Below are positions 4,999 to 7,806 of a DNA stretch of 7,806 nucleotides, in pieces (positions within the stretch are counted from its first letter, which is position 1; each line of letters starts with the position of its first letter). The DNA is from Bacteroidaceae bacterium. GTDB lineage: Bacteria > Bacteroidota > Bacteroidia > Bacteroidales > Bacteroidaceae. The translations under genes were made by a program, and so were the position numbers. The stretch covers positions 1 through 7,806 of the forward strand of contig JAFTTD010000149.1 of the NCBI GenBank assembly GCA_017466965.1, in the 5' to 3' direction. The notes beneath the pieces were generated by a model. It had not been told where the DNA came from. It searched no databases and worked only from the letters and a program-made list of their open reading frames with translations.

Positions 4999-5057
4999 TA
5001 CAAATATACACTTTTTGTATGATTATGATAGCGGATTAAAGAAAATATTTGTTTGTT
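4999..5057 (-). promoter_or_regulatory. Promoter region of the HEPN-MNT module, shared with the previous module
   Basis: The minus-strand -7 element TATATTTG lies at plus-strand 5001-5008. The predicted start is about 4997, giving a leader of about 15 nt to the ATG at 4982. No convincing -33 TTTG lies at normal spacing. The 59 bases match 3959-4017 at 52 positions with no gaps, ending where the GTTAAG tandem tract begins. Confidence 0.6.
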
Positions 5058-5264
5058 AAGTAGTTAAGGAGTTAAAGAAGTTAAGGAGTTAAAGTAGTTA
5101 AGGAGTAATAGGAGTTAAAAGGGGGAGTTAAAATAGGGAAGTTAAAAGGGGACGATACCTTGTAAATTATATATCCGGAGTTCAGAAGTTCCGGAGTTCT
5201 GGAGTTCAGACGATACCACAGGATGGCATTGCTTATCTTACAACTTTATAACCTCATAACCTTA
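5058..5264 (+). repeat. Dispersed repeat, type A, copy 3
   Basis: The tract holds GTAGTTAAGGAGTTAAA units (5058-5150), GACGATACC (5151-5159), TTGTAAATTATATATCCGG, a CCGGAGTTC section, a second GACGATACC (5209-5217), then ACAGGATGGCATTGC, ACTTTATAACCTCATAACCTTA. It is closest to the copy at 2929-3175 through the ATATATCCGG section and to 1779-2110 in keeping CTGGAGTTC and CTCATAACC. From 5265 to 5346 I see no gene. Confidence 0.8.
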
Positions 5265-5346
5265 CGAACAATATTGGAGTTGTTTGGTTATAAGGTAGGT
5301 TTATGAACTTAAGGATATAGATGGTTGCATCTTTTAGGGAATGGGG

Positions 5347-5382
5347 CTGTGACAAAATGATTGTACTTACATTTTGACACAG
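5347..5382 (-). terminator. Hairpin after the recombinase gene, possible terminator
   Basis: A 13-base stem with one mismatch (CTGTGACAAAATG at 5347-5359 against 5370-5382) and a 10-base loop lies just past the recombinase stop codon (5389). On the minus strand it is followed by CCCC rather than a T tract, so it may stabilise the 3' end rather than terminate strongly. Confidence 0.4.
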
Positions 5383-5388
5383 TCTTTG

Positions 5389-6336
5389 TTATATCTCCTT
5401 TATACTATTGATGATTATGCTGTTGGCGTCGTCGATGACGGATGAGTCAAGTGAAGTGAGGTATATTTTCGTTGTTGTCTCTGAATCGTGTCCCATTCCT
5501 TGGCTTATTATGGAAAGGGGTATGCTTTTGTTTTTAGCTATACTTGCCCATGAGTGGCGCGCCACATACATTGTTATGGGGGATGTGAGGGACAGCATCT
5601 TTGAAATTTTCTTGAGGTTATTGTTTATCAGCCGTAGTTTGCTTTCATATTGACGGCGTTCGTTTGTTGCTGATGTGATGATGGGCAGGAGGTATGGTGA
5701 ATTCTTTACCGAGTATTTGTCTATGATTTCCTGCATGCATTTCTCCCATCTTATGCTGAGCAGCTGGTTTGTTTTGCTGCGCCTGTATGTTAGGGTGTTG
5801 TTTACGAGGTCTGTTTTCCTCAGAAAAGCGATGTCGATGAATGACATTCCGCGTGTGTAGAAGCTGAACAGGAAAATGTCGCGTGCAAATTCTTCGGACG
5901 AGTCAGGTGGGAGATTCAGCTTGATTATTTTCCTGATGATGTCCTCGCTGAGTGCTCTTTTTATGGTTTTTTCCACTCCTGTATAGACTCTCTTGAAAGG
6001 TTGTGTCTGTTCTGTAAGCCCTAATTCTACGGCTCTGTTGAATACAGCCCTTAGTATGCGCATGTAGAATGATATGGTGTTGCGCGTGAGCTTTCTGTTT
6101 CTCAGATGGGATTCGTACTCCATCAGCAGCTGTGTGTCTATTTCATTGAGCATTATGTCTCTTGCCGTGAAGTTCATGAAGCTGTTGAGAGTTATTCTGT
6201 ATGTCTGCGAGGTGCGCGTTCTTCCGACTTGTGCGAGCTGTAAGATGATGCTGTTCATGAACTTGCGCAGTGATTGTTGCCTTGTGTAGGTCTTTCGTGG
6301 TTTGTGATGCTTTAAGGGCGATTTTACTGTTTGCAT
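5389..6336 (-). CDS. Tyrosine site-specific recombinase (Bacteroidetes phase-variation/integrase type)
   Basis: The 315-aa protein has a SAM-like N-terminal arm-binding domain (about 25-105, with YRITLNSFMNF and TRNTISFYMRILRAVFNRAVE) and a C-terminal catalytic domain. Catalytic residues visible are R162 in FYTRGMSFIDIAFL, K188 in RRSKTNQ, R260 in YVARHSWAS, H283 in GMGHDSETTT and the nucleophile Y292 in KIYLTS. The first box II histidine is replaced by Y257, as is usual in the Bacteroidetes group that includes many promoter invertases. The length is short for conjugative-element integrases (about 400 aa) and fits Tsr-type invertases. It is therefore the best local candidate for acting on the 27-base sites at 384-410 and 962-988, 4.4 kb away; that link is inference. 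No TAnnTTTG promoter was found upstream. Confidence 0.9.
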   Translation of the reverse strand: MQTVKSPLKHHKPRKTYTRQQSLRKFMNSIILQLAQVGRTRTSQTYRITLNSFMNFTARDIMLNEIDTQLLMEYESHLRNRKLTRNTISFYMRILRAVFNRAVELGLTEQTQPFKRVYTGVEKTIKRALSEDIIRKIIKLNLPPDSSEEFARDIFLFSFYTRGMSFIDIAFLRKTDLVNNTLTYRRSKTNQLLSIRWEKCMQEIIDKYSVKNSPYLLPIITSATNERRQYESKLRLINNNLKKISKMLSLTSPITMYVARHSWASIAKNKSIPLSIISQGMGHDSETTTKIYLTSLDSSVIDDANSIIINSIKEI

Positions 6337-6351
6337 ATAATAGAATAGGGA

Positions 6352-6380
6352 TTAAGAATTAATATTCAGTAGTTCAGAAG
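6352..6380 (+). repeat. Short border copy of the type A repeat upstream of the recombinase
   Basis: TTAAGAATTAATATT followed by CAGTAGTTCAGAAG resembles 1791-1819 (TTAAGAATTAATATT then TAGGAGTTAAGGAG). Only the border is present; the GACGATACC core is missing. With the copy at 5058-5264 it means the recombinase gene, like the toxin-antitoxin modules, has repeat sequence on both sides. Confidence 0.55.
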
Positions 6381-6433
6381 TAACTGGGAGTTGCTTTGTT
6401 GTACTTGCGAAATTTGAATTATGATTTAAAACT

Positions 6434-6474
6434 AAAAGAATCACTGTTCTGATGGACAGAACAGTGATTCTTTT
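6434..6474 (-). terminator. Strong intrinsic terminator, probably bidirectional
   Basis: An 18-base perfect stem (AAAAGAATCACTGTTCTG at 6434-6451 against 6457-6474) encloses a 5-base loop ATGGA. On the minus strand the stem ends in TTTT followed by AGTTTTAAATC, a good terminator for the DUF4861 gene that stops at 6503. On the plus strand it ends TTTTGTCTTT. It insulates the recombinase gene from read-through. Confidence 0.85.
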
Positions 6475-6502
6475 GTCTTTATGTTCCCTTATGGGAAATG
6501 CT

Positions 6503-7765
6503 TTATTTTATTGTTACCTTAAGAGGGTTCTTAACGGCTTTGGCGAAAGTGCTGAGGTATGATTCCCAGTCTGTAAGGCTGTTGAGCTTTGTTTTTGGGT
6601 TGCGGCTCCATCCACTTCCGAAGTAGTATGTGTATGACGCTTCAGGTTTGATGGTTGAGATGCCGAGGATGTGTCCAGTTGCTCCAGGGAGGTTGTTGCC
6701 TGCCTGATATTTTATTTCGTTGACAGCTGAAGGATATACGGCTCCTACATAGATTTTTCCGAAGTCCTTGTTCTGCTTTGCACGGTATTTTGGCTTGTAC
6801 TGGTTAGGGTCGCCAAGATCCTCATATCCCATGTATCCGTTAGTTGCATTGAGTACGTATGCATCAGGGTTTTCGTTGTGGATTATTATTCCTGTTGCAA
6901 CCGGCATTGGCTTGGAAAGTCCCTTGTATGACACGATGGCCTTGTTAAGCATTGAGCTTGCATCGAGGCTTATGATTCGTGTTTCCACCACTTCGTCACC
7001 TTCTATTTTCTCTCTGCCGTATGCAAGGCGTACTGTGAAGCGAAGTGGTCCGCGGTCAAGAATCTCGTAGCTTACGTAGCAGCGTGGATATGCAATGTCC
7101 TTTCCGTTGTTGACGAGGAGGGCGGCAGTTCCGCATCCGAGAGTAGGTCCTACTTTATAGCAGTCCATACCGTTTCCGTGGTCAACGTGGTAAGAGATGG
7201 CGTTGTAAACATCATCGGCAAGTTCGCCTTGTCCCATCTTGCGAAGTTTGTCGCAAGCGCGTGCCATTTCAGCGTCCAGTTCCATTGCAAAACGCTGGTC
7301 AAGAACGAGTTTGGATGTGCGCTTGTTCCATACGTCGTATCCCCACGCGCGTTCGCCGCTGCGCTGAAGTGATGGTCCGTAACAACGGAATGCTACAAGG
7401 TCGTTTTCCCATGCCATGTCGTCTTTGCGCTCACGGTACTGACGGCCATAAACTTTGGATTCGTACTGCTTAGGAGTGCCTTTCTTTGCATAGTAAACAG
7501 TTTTGCCCTTGCTTGCTACGTCTGTCTGGAAGATGAGCTTGCCGTCGTATGTTATCTGACTTGGAATTTCGTTGCCTTCGGCATCTGTGACGATGAATGT
7601 CTTTTCACCATCGAGCTTTTTGATGATCTGTTGTGCAGATACTTCCACCATCTCTGCATTGCGAGCGTCAGCGATGGTATTTTTTACGGTGATGGTCACC
7701 TTGTCGGCTGCGTTTGCCATAAGGGCGAACATTGCCGCAGATATGAATATGAATGATTTTTTCAT
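6503..7765 (-). CDS. Secreted DUF4861-family protein
   Basis: The 420-aa protein has a clear signal peptide: MKK, a hydrophobic core FIFISAAMFALM, and an ANA cleavage site after residue 19. A beta-rich N-terminal part (21-95) is followed by the RERKDDMAWENDLVAFRCYGP block (111-131), the SYHVDHGNGMDCYKVGPTLGCG block (191-212) and beta strands containing RGPLRFTVRLAYG, as in DUF4861 proteins. The invariant-looking acidic and histidine residues (D115, D116, E120, N121, D122, H193, D195, H196, D201) suggest a carbohydrate-binding or enzymatic site. Members are often found near genes for acidic plant or algal polysaccharide breakdown; no such genes are in this window. It has no lipobox Cys after the signal, so it is probably periplasmic or secreted. 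It is more GC-rich than the toxin-antitoxin region, and its own terminator follows. Confidence 0.85.
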   Translation of the reverse strand: MKKSFIFISAAMFALMANAADKVTITVKNTIADARNAEMVEVSAQQIIKKLDGEKTFIVTDAEGNEIPSQITYDGKLIFQTDVASKGKTVYYAKKGTPKQYESKVYGRQYRERKDDMAWENDLVAFRCYGPSLQRSGERAWGYDVWNKRTSKLVLDQRFAMELDAEMARACDKLRKMGQGELADDVYNAISYHVDHGNGMDCYKVGPTLGCGTAALLVNNGKDIAYPRCYVSYEILDRGPLRFTVRLAYGREKIEGDEVVETRIISLDASSMLNKAIVSYKGLSKPMPVATGIIIHNENPDAYVLNATNGYMGYEDLGDPNQYKPKYRAKQNKDFGKIYVGAVYPSAVNEIKYQAGNNLPGATGHILGISTIKPEASYTYYFGSGWSRNPKTKLNSLTDWESYLSTFAKAVKNPLKVTIK

Positions 7766-7806
7766 GAATTGAGAATTGGAAATTATGAATTGAGAATTAT
7801 GAATTA
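7766..7806. repeat. AATTATGAATTGAGAATTATGAATTA-type AT-rich repeat at the window edge
   Basis: Short units GAATTGAGAATT and AATTATGAATT repeat here, of the same kind as the AATTATGAATTATGA blocks at 1061-1075, 1911-1925 and 4154-4167. The stretch is the leader or promoter side of the DUF4861 gene, but no TAnnTTTG element is visible before the window ends. Confidence 0.45.

Noticed and set aside
1015..5264. Integron cassette array with attC sites
   Set aside because: The repeats lack the attC core words and paired inverted arms, modules face both ways while the repeats do not, and the recombinase lacks the additional domain expected of IntI.
5408..6289. Three plus-strand ORFs opposite the recombinase
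   Set aside because: They are shadows of the recombinase reading frame; the minus-strand protein has all catalytic residues in order.
6768..7772. Four plus-strand ORFs opposite the DUF4861 gene
   Set aside because: They are shadows of a 420-aa protein with a signal peptide and family motifs.

Overview
The window looks like Bacteroidales chromosome, most likely Prevotella or Bacteroides. It is AT-rich, and its promoters match the Bacteroidetes -33 TTTG / -7 TAnnTTTG pattern. It carries the start of a NusG/UpxY-like antiterminator gene, a Bacteroidetes-type tyrosine recombinase, a DUF4861 protein, and long intergenic tracts of the GGAGTTAA / AATTATGAATTATGA type.

Layout, left to right. (1) 1-212, minus strand: 5' part of a NusG N-terminal-domain (UpxY-like) gene, the usual first gene of a capsule or exopolysaccharide operon, running off the left edge. 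(2) 384-988: two identical 27-base sites in inverted orientation bound a gene-free segment. The segment holds a good promoter just inside its right end, pointing away from the antiterminator gene, and a tandem array of 21-base palindromic units. It has the architecture of an invertible (phase-variable) promoter drawn here in the OFF orientation. The right-hand site followed by a T tract also looks like an intrinsic terminator. (3) 1138-4982: four toxin-antitoxin modules of different families. These are ParE/RelE-like with an upstream antitoxin (minus), RHH-like antitoxin with PIN/VapC toxin (plus), MNT-HepT (minus), and HEPN-MNT (minus, reversed gene order). Each is separated from the next by long, same-direction repeats. 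(4) 5389-6336, minus: a tyrosine recombinase, the obvious candidate enzyme for the 27-base sites. (5) 6503-7765, minus: a secreted DUF4861 protein with its own strong terminator, probably ordinary chromosomal flank.

Reading as a whole (inference): a capsule-type operon is controlled by a recombinase-operated promoter switch, and the interval between switch and recombinase has become a collecting site for toxin-antitoxin cassettes bounded by direct repeats. The modules could stabilise the locus, and the repeats could let cassettes be lost, duplicated or exchanged. The two HEPN/MNT modules share an 88% identical promoter region while their genes are of different type and order, which supports cassette exchange.
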